This document shows, piece by piece, positions 10,000 through 21,450 of a stretch of DNA of 64,000 bases. The translations under genes were made by a program, and so were the position numbers. The stretch lies in NCBI GenBank assembly GCA_027924645.1, contig BSBN01001362.1:1890501-1954500 (forward strand), written 5' to 3'. The notes below the pieces were generated by a model. That model was not told the origin of the DNA and searched no databases. It worked only from the letters and a program-made list of their open reading frames with translations. Each line of letters starts with the position of its first letter. Within the stretch, counting starts at the first letter, position 1. The stretch is from Cunninghamia lanceolata (taxonomy: Eukaryota; Streptophyta; Pinopsida; Cupressales; Cupressaceae).

Positions 10000-11871
10000 C
10001 CAAAATGGGAAACATAACTAGAGAAAGAACCTGAAAGAGTTCATGTGGAAACAAAAGATGGTAGATCTGTGTCTAAATTACAAATAACTATACAAGATGA
10101 ATTAGAGAATGGCTTATTAGAAGAGAATTTAGAACTAGGGAATGCAAATTAGAGGATACATATTTAGAGGATGTAGAACTAGAAATTCTAGCTTTGAGGA
10201 GATTAGATCAGGTAAAAAGAAAACCAAAAAGGTATAGAGATCTTGATTTTTATTATGCATCTCTTTTTTCAGCTTTATCTATTATTGATGAAGACCCCAA
10301 GACTATTAAGGACACACATATATCAAATGAAAAATAGTCTTGGGAGAGGCCATAGAGGAAGAAATGGAGTACTTAGATAAAAATCAAACTTGGGACTTGG
10401 TTAAATCACCCCCTAGAAGACATTAGTTGGTTGTAAATGGTTATTTAAAAAGAAGTATAATGTAGAAGGGAAAATGGACAAGTATAAAGATCAATTAGTA
10501 GCAAAGGGATTCTTTCAAGTAGAGGGAATTGAATTTGGAGAAATTTTCTCTCCTATTGTAAAACTAACTTCAATTAGATTTTTGTTAGCTATTGTTGTTT
10601 CTTTTGATCTAGAACTTGAACAGATGGATTTAAAGACAACATTTCTACATGATGAGGTTGAGGAATAAATTTACATGGCACAAGTAAAATGTTATAAGGT
10701 GAAAGGTAAGGACACAGTGTGTAAGCTAAAGAAGTCTTTTTATAGTTTGAAGCAATCACCAAGGATGTGAAATAAAACATTTCGATAGGGATGTTATGGG
10801 ACTTGGGCTAGATTGCAAAAAATTTGAACCATGTGTGTATTTTAAATAGAAAGGTGAATTTTTCTTATCAGAGTATTGTATGTTGATGAAATTTTATTAA
10901 TTTTTAACAATATGACAATGATCAGTTTAGTTAAGTCTCAGTTATCTTCACAATTTGACGTGAAACATTTTTGTACTACAAAATTTATTTTAGGCATGGA
11001 AATTAAAAGGGATTGTACAAACGTAAAATTATGGTTACATCAAAATAAATATGTTGAATTGATTTTGTAGAGATTTAGGATGTAGGACATTGAAACATGT
11101 GAGTACTCCATTTCATGTTGATAAAAAAATTATCTATTGAATAATGTCTAAAATAGAAGAAGAAATTGAAGAAGTGTGTTAGGTTCCTTATGCTAGTGTT
11201 GTTGGTAGTCTCATGTATGTGATGGTCTATACTAGACTCGACATTGCATATGTAGTGGGAGTTGTGAGCAGCTATATGTCCAAACTAAGTAAAGAACATT
11301 GAACTAATGTGAAAAGGATTTTTACATATCTATGTGGTACCTCATATTATGTAATTTGTTACTAAGGAAGAATGGATTAAAATAAAACTTTGAATTTGTG
11401 GATTTTGATTTGACCTGAGATATTGATTGTCAAAGATCTACCACTAGATATATATTCGGTCATTTTGGAGTAGTAAGTTGGAAGAGCAAAAGACGGGTAG
11501 AGGTTGAATTATCTACAACAAAGGAAGAGTACATGGTAGCTACTCATGCATGTAAGGAAGCAATGTGGCTACAAATGCTATGCTTGACAGTTGGTTTGGT
11601 ACAAAAGATTGTAAGGACTCACAACAATAGTCAAAGTGCAATATATTTGACCAAGAATCCTGCTTATCATGCTCGATCAAAGCATATTGGATTTTAGTAT
11701 CATTTTGTGAGAGAAATGGTTGAAAATAAATGAGTATTGTTGGAAAAAAGTTGATACATAAAGAAATGTTACTGGTGTACTACACAAGTTTCTTGATGCA
11801 GGAAACCAATGGACATGGTTGCCCTCAACAACTAACATTTTAATGAAAAGTTTCCAATAAGTCAAGGAGAA
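10000..11871 (+). pseudogene. pol: Ty1/copia pol relic (RT and RNase H)
   Basis: Decayed plus-strand copia polyprotein. Reverse transcriptase landmarks are LVAKGFFQVEGIEFGEIFSP (near 10500), LEQMDLKTTFLHDEVEE (near 10620), KLKKSFYSLKQSPRM (near 10730) and the catalytic-loop equivalent VLYVDEILL (near 10880; canonical YVDD is changed to YVDE). Then comes FILGMEIKRD. RNase H landmarks are STTRYIFGHFGVVSWKSKRR (near 11440), STTKEEYMVATHACKEAMWL (near 11515) and KNPAYHARSKHIGF (near 11650). Stops and frame changes are frequent. Gag, protease and integrase are not recognisable. The region ends at a purine tract AAGGAGAA (11864-11871), consistent with a polypurine tract (PPT) before a 3' LTR. Confidence 0.85.
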
Positions 11872-12240
11872 TGTTGGATAAGTGTTGTATACTTTCCATG
11901 TGTAATAGTTGGGATGAGATCAACCTCACAAGTTGATTGGAAAATTGGGAAGCAATTTTTTGATTTGGAAATAATTCTAAAAAATGCATTAGCACTGTTT
12001 GGAAAATTTCTTTTGGGTGTTATTTTTGGTTTTACATCCATGTTTTAAAGCGCTCATGTTTATCTTTTGCATGATTTAATGCAATGTGTAAAACTGATTT
12101 CAATGTGCCTATTTATATTTGCACATACTTATGAGTGAAGTAGCATACTGTCTTTGCTTTTTATTATTCTGTTTTTTAATTTTAGATTGTATACGCACTA
12201 CTTCTATTGTATAGGTTTATCATGGTTCTTTTTCCCTACA
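11872..12240 (+). mobile_element. Putative 3' LTR of the copia relic
   Basis: Starts TGTTGGATAAGTG directly after the AAGGAGAA purine tract, the typical 3' LTR position. The right end is uncertain; a TTTTTCCCTACA at about 12229-12240 is a plausible CA end. No matching 5' LTR was found in the window. Confidence 0.4.
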
Positions 12241-12684
12241 ATCTAATATCTATTATCTTATCAGTCACAATAATTTAAAACATTAATTATTTTCAAAGGA
12301 AGAAAAAAAAATTAAAAGAACATATTAGAACACTTTATAGTAGGAGGAGATTCATTTTAAACTTTAAATAAACTATTATTAAGAAAAAAATTAAAAAAAA
12401 TTAAACCAATTAATTAATATTGCAATGAAATATCCATATCTTCCTGCAGCAGGTACTAGTAAAAGTTGTTTGGTCATTGAATTTACGATTGAAAAATGCC
12501 AATTACAATGAAGAAGGTGAAGTCAACAGACTGCAAAGAAAATATACACCATACAGAACATTTACAAATAGTAGATACAAAATACACTATGCATTAACAA
12601 AAGTTATCGAGTTAATAAGAAAAGTTCGTAGTAATTTAAGAGAACTTTTAAAAGAGCCCACAAAATACCGAGACGTGGTTTTTT
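12241..12684. other. Noncoding AT-rich spacer downstream of the dioxygenase gene
   Basis: No gene recognised. It should contain the 3' UTR and polyadenylation region of the minus-strand dioxygenase gene; AATAAA-like words on the minus strand are present but not diagnostic in such AT-rich DNA. A 76-codon plus-strand frame at 12477-12707 has no recognisable features. Confidence 0.5.
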
Positions 12685-15396
12685 TTATCTTGAGAAAACT
12701 TGCATAGCCTCGTCTGCACCATGACTAGGTATTCCCATAGTTTCTTGTTCTTGTTCTTGCTTTGGTTTCTTGAGCTGTTCTAAGGCATCTTTACCTCTAA
12801 GCCCTCTGCTCTGCCGGTGCCTAATAAACTCTCCATACGACATGGGCCTGTACATGGGTGGGTGAGTTTCATCAACTAGCTGTGGAGGAGGAAATATCAA
12901 AGCATCCAAAGCAGGCCCATTGGCTGATGCAATTGAAATTCTTGTTCTCTCTGCATTCACCAATACTCTGTGCTCCACACTCTTGTATCTCCCATTGCTC
13001 ACAATCTGTTTCCCAAGAAAAATCACATCTCTATTCTCAGCATCACCTATTTAGTTAATCAACTATTTTAAATCTCTGTAATTGTTTCAAAAGCCCATAC
13101 CTCCAATTGGTCGCAAACATTGACAACGAAGGTGTTTGGAACTGGTTCCACTGCTACCCAATGACCCTTATGTCGCACTTGCAGACCTCCCACCTCATCT
13201 TGTAGCAGTATGGTGAGACCCCCAGGATCAGAATGGGGTGGTAAACCCATTGTAAGCTCTGGTTCAGGACACCTAGGGTAAAAGTTCACTACACCAATCT
13301 GAAGGTGCTCTCTGAAGACAGTTTCAATGAAAGTTGGCTGCAGTCCCAAGCTTTCTGATATCGCTGCCATCAATTTCAAATCCAATTTTCTGATTTCCTT
13401 GAAGTATTGTCCAGCAATATCTCTACTTCCATAAAAATTACAATAATGAGCCAGTTAAATATATGGTTTAAAAGAATTACTTTATCTTAACCAAAAGAGA
13501 GTTATATTAGATGTATTTGGTTCAAACTAAATTACGACTTAGGCTCTTCTAGCGGGTTATTCTTAAATATAATCCACTTCAATATCAAAGGTTAATTTTG
13601 GTCAATAAAAATAAGACAAATATTTATCACTTTTTGTTGTGAATGAGATGTACAATTACTATTGACTGTTTGACAACTGAAATGGATAATATTTAAGTAA
13701 AGTGCCTCTAAGGTAAGACCTCCCTTATGAATTATAACTGAACTACTGGTCCCTAGCTAACTAGCTTTCGTGTGGGGTCCCTTGATATTGAGTGACTAGT
13801 CCCTTTTTGTCTGAGCTGTGTAATAGGCTCTTTATTATGGCTCTGTTGTGGTTCAGCTTCTCCAACACTTACAATAACCTAGCACTCAGAACAGGATGGC
13901 CTATGCTAAGGGTCTGGTTATAGAGTTCAATTGGAGCTTTAGTTTCTCAGCCTGGGGATATTGTGTTTAGGGAGGGAGGGGTGTTACTTTTAAATAATCA
14001 ACAGAATTTATATGATTAAAAGAGAAAACAGTAAGATCAAGATACAAGAGTCTAATATTTCAATAATGGAAGCAGAGAATTTTAATTTGGGTTACGACAG
14101 ATCCTTTGATTATATTACAAGCATATAAATGGCCAATCTTTAGAACTGGATGATCTATGCTAGTGTAGTTTGGGGTTACTGACAAAATCTAATTGGAGAT
14201 GCAGAGTTCTTGAGTCTCTCAGCTTGGGCATTTTGTATTTAGGAAGGGCTGCATGCTCAAAAATAATCAACAGCATGGTGAAAGCTCTAGATCATTCAAG
14301 GCAGTTTTTGGTTTTATATTTCAATGTCATTTCAGTTGGTACCCAATTTCATTATTGGATGTACTGATCCAGATAATTTATAAAATATTAAAATATGGAT
14401 TTCGCTTTTCATTAATACAAGTTTATTTCATCTGATAATAAAGTAGAGAAAAATACTACCTATAATTTGGGGGATTATCTGGAGTGTACAGTACAGGATG
14501 ACAGAAATGCCTCAAAAAATCTCTCCAATTGAGAGTTTGTTCAACCTTGGCATTGTAGCTGGTTCCATATCTCACTGGATCCAAAACATCCCTGTTCCCA
14601 ATCTTCATCTTTTCCTCAGAGGAGAGCAAGAAGAACTGATGGGCTACATCTAACATACTGGCTATCAGAGATGCCTCAATCCCATGATTAATTACCTGCC
14701 CCACTTCAAATAAAAAGCTCAATTAGAAACTTTATGATTAAGTAAAATTGAAACACTCAATTAAGAAAAATGAGATGAACAAATTTCACATTATCATGCT
14801 CTTGCAGCTGGGTAGTTAGACTACTAAAGAGGACCGAGGAGTATGCTTTTAGAAAACTTTGAAGTTGAAAGTAGTCAGTCTTACCAAACTCTTCCTGTGG
14901 CATCCCATGCTTTTCTTAAGCTAATTTTGCAATCCTATTAACTTTACTTCCTCATTTAGTGTGATCTGAAACTTGAACAAAACACAAATTTTCCAAATTC
15001 TTTTCTTACTCGCTCACATATATTGTGAAAATCTCATGTTCACAGTAGTCAGTCTGCAAAAGTTACAGAAATTCTTCATTTTGTTTTTTTCTTCAAACCA
15101 AGATTTCATTGGTAATTCCACATGAGGAAGATAGAAAGAAGCATTACCTGGAAGAATCCCCACTCTGCGCAAGCCAAGCCAAGAGCTTGGATGGTTTGAA
15201 GTCGTTCCTGTTGGGATCCATCAAGGGCTGAGATGTCAATAATCGGTATACTTTCTCCTTGTAAGATTTCAGCAGCTGATGGGCGTCTGTTCTGAGGAAA
15301 GATATACTTATCGGGCACTGAATTCATAAGGCCTGCGTCCAACAGATCTTTGACGCCCTTCATGTGGTCATGCTCATAATCAAGATTCTTAGCCAT
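12685..15396 (-). CDS. 2-oxoglutarate/Fe(II)-dependent dioxygenase (SRG1/DOXC-like), 4 exons
   Basis: Exons 15396-15148, 14695-14460, 13422-13101 and 13005-12685; every intron has GT...AG ends (452, 1037 and 95 bp). The product is 375 residues, normal for the family. DIOX_N lies at about 48-160 (IPIIDISAL at 50-58, then WGFFQ|VINHGI across intron 1). The catalytic 2OG-Fe(II) core has H225-x-D227 and H281 as iron ligands and R291-x-S293 for 2-oxoglutarate, plus NFYPRCPEP at 208. All ligands are intact and there are no stops or shifts. An upstream in-frame ATG at 15501 would add 35 residues; I prefer M at 15396 because family members start near the KGVKDL motif. The usual V-N-x-G-D-Q is V-N-V-C-D-Q (C265). 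The C-terminus carries a Glu/Gln/Lys-rich extension. Such enzymes hydroxylate or demethylate specialised metabolites or hormones in the cytosol; the substrate cannot be told from sequence. Confidence 0.92.
13557..13700 (-). repeat. MITE-like element in intron 2 of the dioxygenase gene
   Basis: About 144 bp with imperfect terminal inverted repeats (TTCTTAAATATAATCCACTT at the left; AAATGGATAATATTTAAGTA at the right). Its reverse complement matches 15503-15648 along the whole length, including CAATAGTAATT, CTCATTCACAA and AAAAAGTG. No clear target duplication was identified. Confidence 0.65.
13887..14285. repeat. Diverged direct repeat inside intron 2
   Basis: About 125 bp at 13887-14010 recurs at about 14140-14280. 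Shared words in order are ATGCTA, TTGGAG, TCTCAGC.TGGG, TTTAGG.AGGG and AATAATCAACAG. It accounts for part of the length of this intron. Its origin is unknown. Confidence 0.55.
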
Positions 15397-15502
15397 AATA
15401 TCAGATATAGATAAAAGCAATGTATGCAGAAGATTCTTGGTCACTCGGATGACATGCCTGTTAATGGCTGAGCTGATTCTTCGTAGATCACTTGGATTCA
15501 TT

Positions 15503-15648
15503 CTATTTAAATGTCATCCATTTTAATGGTAAAACACTCAATAGTAATTTTACACCTCATTCACAATAAAAAGTGGTAAATATTTATCTTATTTTTTATT
15601 GGTCCAAATTAGCTTTTCACTGTTGAAGTGGATGATATTTAAGAATAG
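15503..15648 (+). repeat. MITE-like element upstream of the dioxygenase start
   Basis: 146 bp ending about 107 bp upstream of the preferred start codon and only 2 bp from the upstream ATG at 15501. The termini are imperfect inverted repeats (CTATTTAAATGTCATCCA and TGGATGATATTTAAGAATAG). It is the inverted counterpart of 13557-13700. The position makes it part of the promoter or 5' UTR of the gene. Confidence 0.65.
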
Positions 15649-15922
15649 CCACTTGAATTAGCTTAAGTAATAGAGGCTGACATCCACTAAAGATACTGAA
15701 AAATTCAAGGGATTATTTTTGTCCCAAGTATTTGTTTTTTATTTGGGAAGGGCTGTTCTTTCTTTGGTAAGGCTGTTTCCTTTTATTCTACTCTTTTAAA
15801 TACAAATTAGATACCCCACCAAGAGACATAAGCCATGTGGATAGGCATCTATGTTGATGGAACATGTTTGCCTTTGGATGTATGGGATTTGATATGATGA
15901 TAAAGGAAAATGATTTAACATA
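15649..15922. other. Upstream region of the dioxygenase gene
   Basis: No gene or convincing TATA box was seen on the minus strand. It holds ordinary AT-rich sequence up to the start of repeat copy B. Confidence 0.4.
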
Positions 15923-16849
15923 ATATAATTGTAAACGGAAATACAATTTAGGTTAATTGAATAATTATATTTAAATTAAGTATATAATTAATTATAAATT
16001 AAATAAAGTGATAGTTGGGAGTGATAAGTATAAATTAGTGTTATATTAGTATATTATATGTAAAGAAATTAATTATTTAGGTTGTGGAATGATGATAAAG
16101 ATAAAAAGTTGATGTAGTGTCCAATTCAATTATTTGGTATAGGAAGTTTTCAAATTTTGTGTAAGCTTGTAACTTCATGGAGGTCGATTCTATGACTACT
16201 AATCAATTATATGTTGCACAATTTTGATCTAACAATGCAAACTCTTTCTATTTGATTCATTGAAATCTTTGTTCTTTACTGACAATAAGGATTGATAGTA
16301 TTTAAAAATACCTTGTAGAAGTCATTGGATTGCAAGGATGAAGTTCTCCTAGGTCAACCTCCTTGATTGTACCAACTATATGGTCATGACAAAGATCTGA
16401 CACACAACAAGAAAGCATTCAAGTGATCTAGATGATGATTCTGATGCAACATTTTGATTCCTTTTAGTGCTCCAAAGAGAAGTGTTTGTAGGAATGCTCC
16501 AAGTTATATGCTTTTGGATTTCAAATGATTCGAACATGTGTTTTAATGCTCAAATGAATGTCTTCAAATACCAAGAGATAACTTATCCTCACACAAACAT
16601 ATACCAAGTTGGCTCCCAAAAGACATGAAGAAAGGGTGGGAGCTAATCATTTGAATTTTAAAAATTTTAATTTTGGGTCAAATTTGCATTGGGTGGGATC
16701 ACTCCCATGCACCACATAGATAGCTCAAGACAAGAACTATGGAATCTTGGGATTACAAATGAATGTACATAAGTGTGGATAATAAATGAGTGGAATGTAT
16801 GGGAGTTGGTGCAAATAGGGTTAGGATAACTTTAGATATATGGGCATGT
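15923..16849. repeat. Unclassified repeat, copy B (uninterrupted)
   Basis: About 927 bp matching copy A (7746-9935 minus its insertion), same orientation, roughly nine bases in ten identical by eye. It lacks the 1274-bp insert and shows the single GTAAC target. It has no coding potential. A gypsy pol relic begins soon after it. Confidence 0.8.
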
Positions 16850-16939
16850 GTGAAAATGGGATTAAATGAGGGTCGAGAATAACTAAGGAAGGAGTTGAAA
16901 TTAGCACAAAAGAGTACTACATATCACTACAATCATATT

Positions 16940-17755
16940 AATATGTTCTCTCAAAGGTAATTGTATGGTCATGTATCACATTGACATATTGTTGTTTAGC
17001 AAGATGAGGGAAGAGCATCTTGCACACCTGCAACAAATCTTCACACACCTAAGAAGAGAAAAGTTGCATGTAAACTTGAATAAGTGTAGCTTCATGAAGA
17101 AGGAGCTAAAATACTTGAGATTCATTATATATCAAGACAAATTGTATATGGACCCAAAGAAAGTCTATGCAATTGTTGAATGGTTGAAACCAAAGAGCAC
17201 AATGGAAGTTTGTAGTTTCCATGGATTAGTGATCTTCTACACAAAGTTCATTAAAAACTTTAGTAGTATTTGCAAACCCTTGACACATTGAATGTAGATG
17301 GGAGGGTTCGATTGGACAATTAATTTTGCCAAGAGTTTAATAATCTTGAAGAAGAAGGTGAAAGATGAGCTTATGCTCATGCTCCTAGATTTTATAAAGG
17401 TTTTCTGGGCTAATTATGATGCTAGTGGAAAATCAATTGGCATAGTATTAATCTAAGAGGATAGAACAATCACATAATTTAGTGAGAAATTAAATGAGGC
17501 TAGGTAAAAGCACTCTATGTATGACCGAGAGTTTTGTGCTATTGTTCAAGCTTGCTTAAGTGATGGCATTACTTGCTACTGTAGTAACTTGTATTGTACA
17601 ACAATCACTAGGCATTAAAATTCATAAACAATTAGATGAAGTTAAACCAAAGGCATATGAGATGGATATAATATTTATAGGGTTACTCTTTTGGGGTGAA
17701 GCATAAATCTAGTGCATCCAAAAAAGTTGCAAACTCTTTAAGTAGGAGTCATGTG
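16940..17755 (+). pseudogene. pol: Ty3/gypsy RT-RNase H fragment
   Basis: Starts inside the RT catalytic loop (MVMYHIDILLFSKMREEHLAHL, where the usual YxDD is YHID), then LHVNLNKCSFMKKELKYLRFII, the DPKKVYAIVEWLKPKS and FHGLVIFYTKFIKNFSSICKPL landmarks, and RNase H remains (FWANYDASGKSIGIVLI, EKLNEAR…HSMYDREFCAIVQA). A last recognisable piece near 17690-17755 reads VKHKSSASKKVANSLSRSHV. It is then cut by the LTR at 17756. Everything N-terminal to the RT loop is missing. Confidence 0.85.
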
Positions 17756-18525
17756 TGATGGAAATATACAACCATAAAGACAATTTCCTCATAACACTAT
17801 GAGAAATTAATATGCAAACATAGTATTCAAAAAACCATATGCAAAAGAATAAGAAAACATACCATCAAGGTGACACAAGATATACTCTGGGATAACCCTT
17901 AATGAGGGAAAAACCTAGCCTCCAAAAACATCCATACTCAATGTATTAATCAATAATGAAACATTACAATACATTCTCAAAGTCTCATGGACACCCCTGA
18001 AACATTAGGCTCCTCTAATACATCCTCCATGTGTCCAAGCATGTATCCACACATCCCATGCCATGCTTCACAAAATGCACTCACAAGAGAAACTCAATAC
18101 AATGACAACCACTCACACAACTTACAACCAAAACAACCAACAGCCAACTAGCCAACCCCAACTACTAACCATATACTTTCTTTTATAGAATCAAGCTCAC
18201 ACAAATACAAGATGTGGTATGGAGAAAACTATGTGTTCCAAAACCATGGATACACAAAACCATTGACCCTTCATTTAATACTTGCAACTAAGTTTTCACT
18301 GTATGCCCAATACTAAATAATTTCTCAAATAAATAATTAGTTATTCTGTGTCCCACACACATAAAATAACTAACCCAATGTTACATACAACGTTTACAAG
18401 TGGTACCCAATTAAATATCTAATGTGGCTAAACACATCAATTAAGATGTACCACAATTAAATATTTATTTTACATAAATAAAATAATCAATGTTATGCAA
18501 GGTGTACAACACACTTATACCATCA
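17756..18525 (-). mobile_element. 3' LTR of a minus-strand Ty1/copia-type element
   Basis: 770 bp with TGATGG...CCATCA perfect inverted ends. On the minus strand it is preceded by CAAGTGGGAGAA (18526-18537 reversed), the polypurine tract form typical of copia elements. It interrupts the gypsy fragment at 17755; the 5 bp to its left are ATGTG. A matching second LTR was not found in the window, so the rest of the element is deleted or rearranged. Confidence 0.65.
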
Positions 18526-18537
18526 TTCTCCCACTTG

Positions 18538-20412
18538 TTGTATACATTGCATAAGGGTCAATCAATGAAATACATCATCATAGGCAAACATGAAACCACA
18601 TGAATCTCTAGCATGCTCTCATGCTCCATCAAGATACCTGTAATAAAATCAAAGTAACCACCATCTCAAGCAAGAACTCCTCTCATCCTCCAACATATCA
18701 CCTAAGAAAGAAAAGGAACATGCCAAGGTGAAGATGCACCAATCTAAAGAACACAAGCATCAAATCCAAGTAATAACAAAGGCTCCAAACTATTGTCAAA
18801 GGTAAAAACCCACATGATCAGAAATAGCACCCACAACATATGCTAATACATCCAACCATCCATATCTCATAGGTATCAACAACATCAGTAAACTCATGCC
18901 ATCAACATATCCAATCCATATACAACAATCACAAGCTCCATGTATAAATCCTATCATGAAGAACATACACATCCAGGAACTCCTACTGCATGCATAATGT
19001 CAAATATGAAAATAGATCAAGGCATACAATGTCTACCAATCAACACTCAAACCAAGGTGTGGCTAATGTAGTACCAAGAACAATCACAATGATCCACACA
19101 TGCAAGGTAAATCACTACATACTCTCTCACAACATGTTAGTATAACTCTCCCAAGTCCAACCATATCAACATGAACCTCCAGAAGTAGCCATAAAATAAA
19201 GAGAGAAAAATTGTAAATCATATCATAACATGTCCTTCTAACAACACCTCAAAGTGCTAAGTTGTGTCAAGTATGATCTCCTTACAACCCTAAATGAAAA
19301 ACCTTAACAACACCCAACCATTCAATCCCAGAGATCAAATGAACATATGTATCATGTAACCAACATGGATGTAAACCTCTCTAACCAAGGTAGATCAAAC
19401 TCATAACCATTGCATAACTAGGAATAAGCCCAATCACATCTCCTAATCTCCTCATAATGGACATCATAAATCAAACCATATGAATAAGGAGATAACCATG
19501 CCAACATCCCTCAAATGAACCCTCTAGAACCAATAACCATAGGTCAAGATCCATATCCATGAGAAGATAAAACATAAAGCAAAATGCATCTAAAAGGATG
19601 GGCAATACCTCATAGATGATAATCCACTAAGTAGACCAAGAGTAGGGAATGCGAATGCTCCTCCAAGATACACCAAGCCATAATGACTCTCTCCAAGAAC
19701 AATCTCCTCTAGGTCTGTAATGAACTCATGTCCATATCCAGGTGTAGGCTCCTCGGTCTTGCTATTGAAATCTCATAAAAGAGTAATCATCTCAACACAC
19801 AATCTCCAAGAACAAGAGATCCTTAGCCTCATCCAAGTCTTCAAGTATCGACGAGCACCTCCATGATCAATCCATGTTAAACTCCAAACGCAACACCACA
19901 CTATCATGAAGCTCCGAAGCACATGACTAATGTACTCAATACCAAGAGAACCAACAAGATCATAGTCAAAGCTCCCACTACACGTCTGCATAACCTAGGA
20001 ACACATCATGACATCATGATCTAACATCTCTTCAAAGGAAGAACATATATCTCATAAGAACATATCATGCTTCAAAGCACACCTTTATCATGCCAACACT
20101 CTAATGCATGCAATCAAGAGTAAACCAAGACACAATACCAACCATCCTATAATCAAGGATCACCTATCAAAACTAAAAAACCATAACCAACACCTCAACC
20201 AAAGACTCCAAGAGTCCTCCACAATACCAAAATGTCAGCATCTCCAAATCACATGAAGATATCATCCCCTGTCAATATAACCCAAGATGTCAATGAACTC
20301 TAACTACATAGAAGAAACAAAATCCAAGAGCTCGTCCATGAAACCAACAAACACTGTAGAAGATCATCCATCACCTAAATGATGAATCCATATCATAGCC
20401 AAAAGTTCCCAC
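18538..20412 (-). other. Noncoding internal sequence between a PPT and a PBS
   Basis: This 1.9 kb stretch is bounded on the left by a copia-type PPT and on the right by a primer binding site, so on the minus strand it sits where an internal domain would be. No gag or pol homology is seen; the only minus frame of note (19773-19991, 72 codons) is not recognisable. The two flanking LTRs differ, so this is either a chimera of two elements or a large derivative that lost its coding part. Confidence 0.45.
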
Positions 20413-20429
20413 TAAACCATGATACCAAG

Positions 20430-20874
20430 TGTTGGGAAGAAATGGGGAGGACTCAGTCTGAAGATCTGAGCCTCAGTCAAATCTCTAAAGTTAGTTTATA
20501 CCCCAGAAGATACAGGGAGAGAATCCTAAGTAATAGTAAGGAATTAGAACATGCAGTAAGAATACATCATTCATACACATCACATACATTCATATACACA
20601 TATAAATTAGATCAAATCCTTATATCTCCATTATATATTCATTATAGTCTTCTATACAAAGTGGCAGGTCTGAGTGTCTGCTCTATATATATCTCTTCTT
20701 ACCTCTTCACTCTTACATCTTACATATTGTCTATTACATATCTATATATTACATTAGGGATGTGTCCCTTACAAAATGACACTATCTGTTTCGGTCTTGT
20801 CCTTTACATTCCCCTTGTAGTGAGTTGTGGTAGGATCTGTTGTGTGCCTTGTTGCTGTACATACCCTGCCAACA
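20430..20874 (-). mobile_element. LTR with internal sequence on both sides
   Basis: 445 bp with perfect inverted ends TGTTGG...CCAACA. Reading the minus strand, a purine tract TTAAAAAGGGGGATGA (20890-20875) lies directly upstream, and a primer binding site TTGGTATCATGG (20428-20417, initiator-Met tRNA type) lies one base downstream. An intact element has only one of these at each LTR, so this LTR serves as the 3' LTR of the right-hand unit and the 5' LTR of the left-hand unit. A TATA-like ATATATATAG lies on the minus strand near 20690. Confidence 0.65.
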
Positions 20875-21450
20875 TCATCCCCCTTTTTAAACTATGTCTT
20901 GTCCTCAAGAGATGAAGTGCTAGTTCTCAGGTAGGATATTCTTGAAAATCACATTCAACTAGCCCAAGGTAGTGTCCCACTACCGCTTGGTCTATTGTAG
21001 CACCTAGATCTAGGCCTCTATCTCAATGTATGTTTTATCCGCATCTCCCATATTGGCTAGGATTTGTATCTTCTATGCATTTTTCTTGGCCTCAGATAGT
21101 ATGCCAGTTAAGTGGGCTAGACAGAGGCTGATTACCTCTCTCAGCTACTTTACCTACCCCTTAATCTGCTCCGTCTAATCCTAGAGTTGTTGCAGCTATG
21201 TGTAGGATGTCTCAATTTGTGCCCTTATTGTGCCATTCATATCTTTAAGGGTTCATATGTCCCTACAGTCTACACTATTTACACTTCTATGGCATCCATT
21301 TGATATTTTAGGTTCTTGGTAGTGGTGGGCCATTGTAGACAATATTGATATATTACTATAGCCTCTCTTATTGCTTGTTGTAAGTTTTTGATGTGTGTTT
21401 CTAGTTGTTAGTTATTGATGCACATTTTCTAGATGCTTTTTCCATTCTTT
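20875..21450 (-). other. PPT-proximal noncoding tail of the right-hand unit
   Basis: Sequence between the coiled-coil pseudogene and the PPT/LTR. No recognisable coding sequence. The last bases before the LTR form the purine tract. Confidence 0.45.

Noticed and set aside
20379..20915. 178-codon plus-strand open frame, longest of its area
   Set aside because: It crosses the PBS and most of the LTR at 20430-20874; its composition is Tyr/Ile/Leu-rich from TATA-like DNA and shows no family signature.
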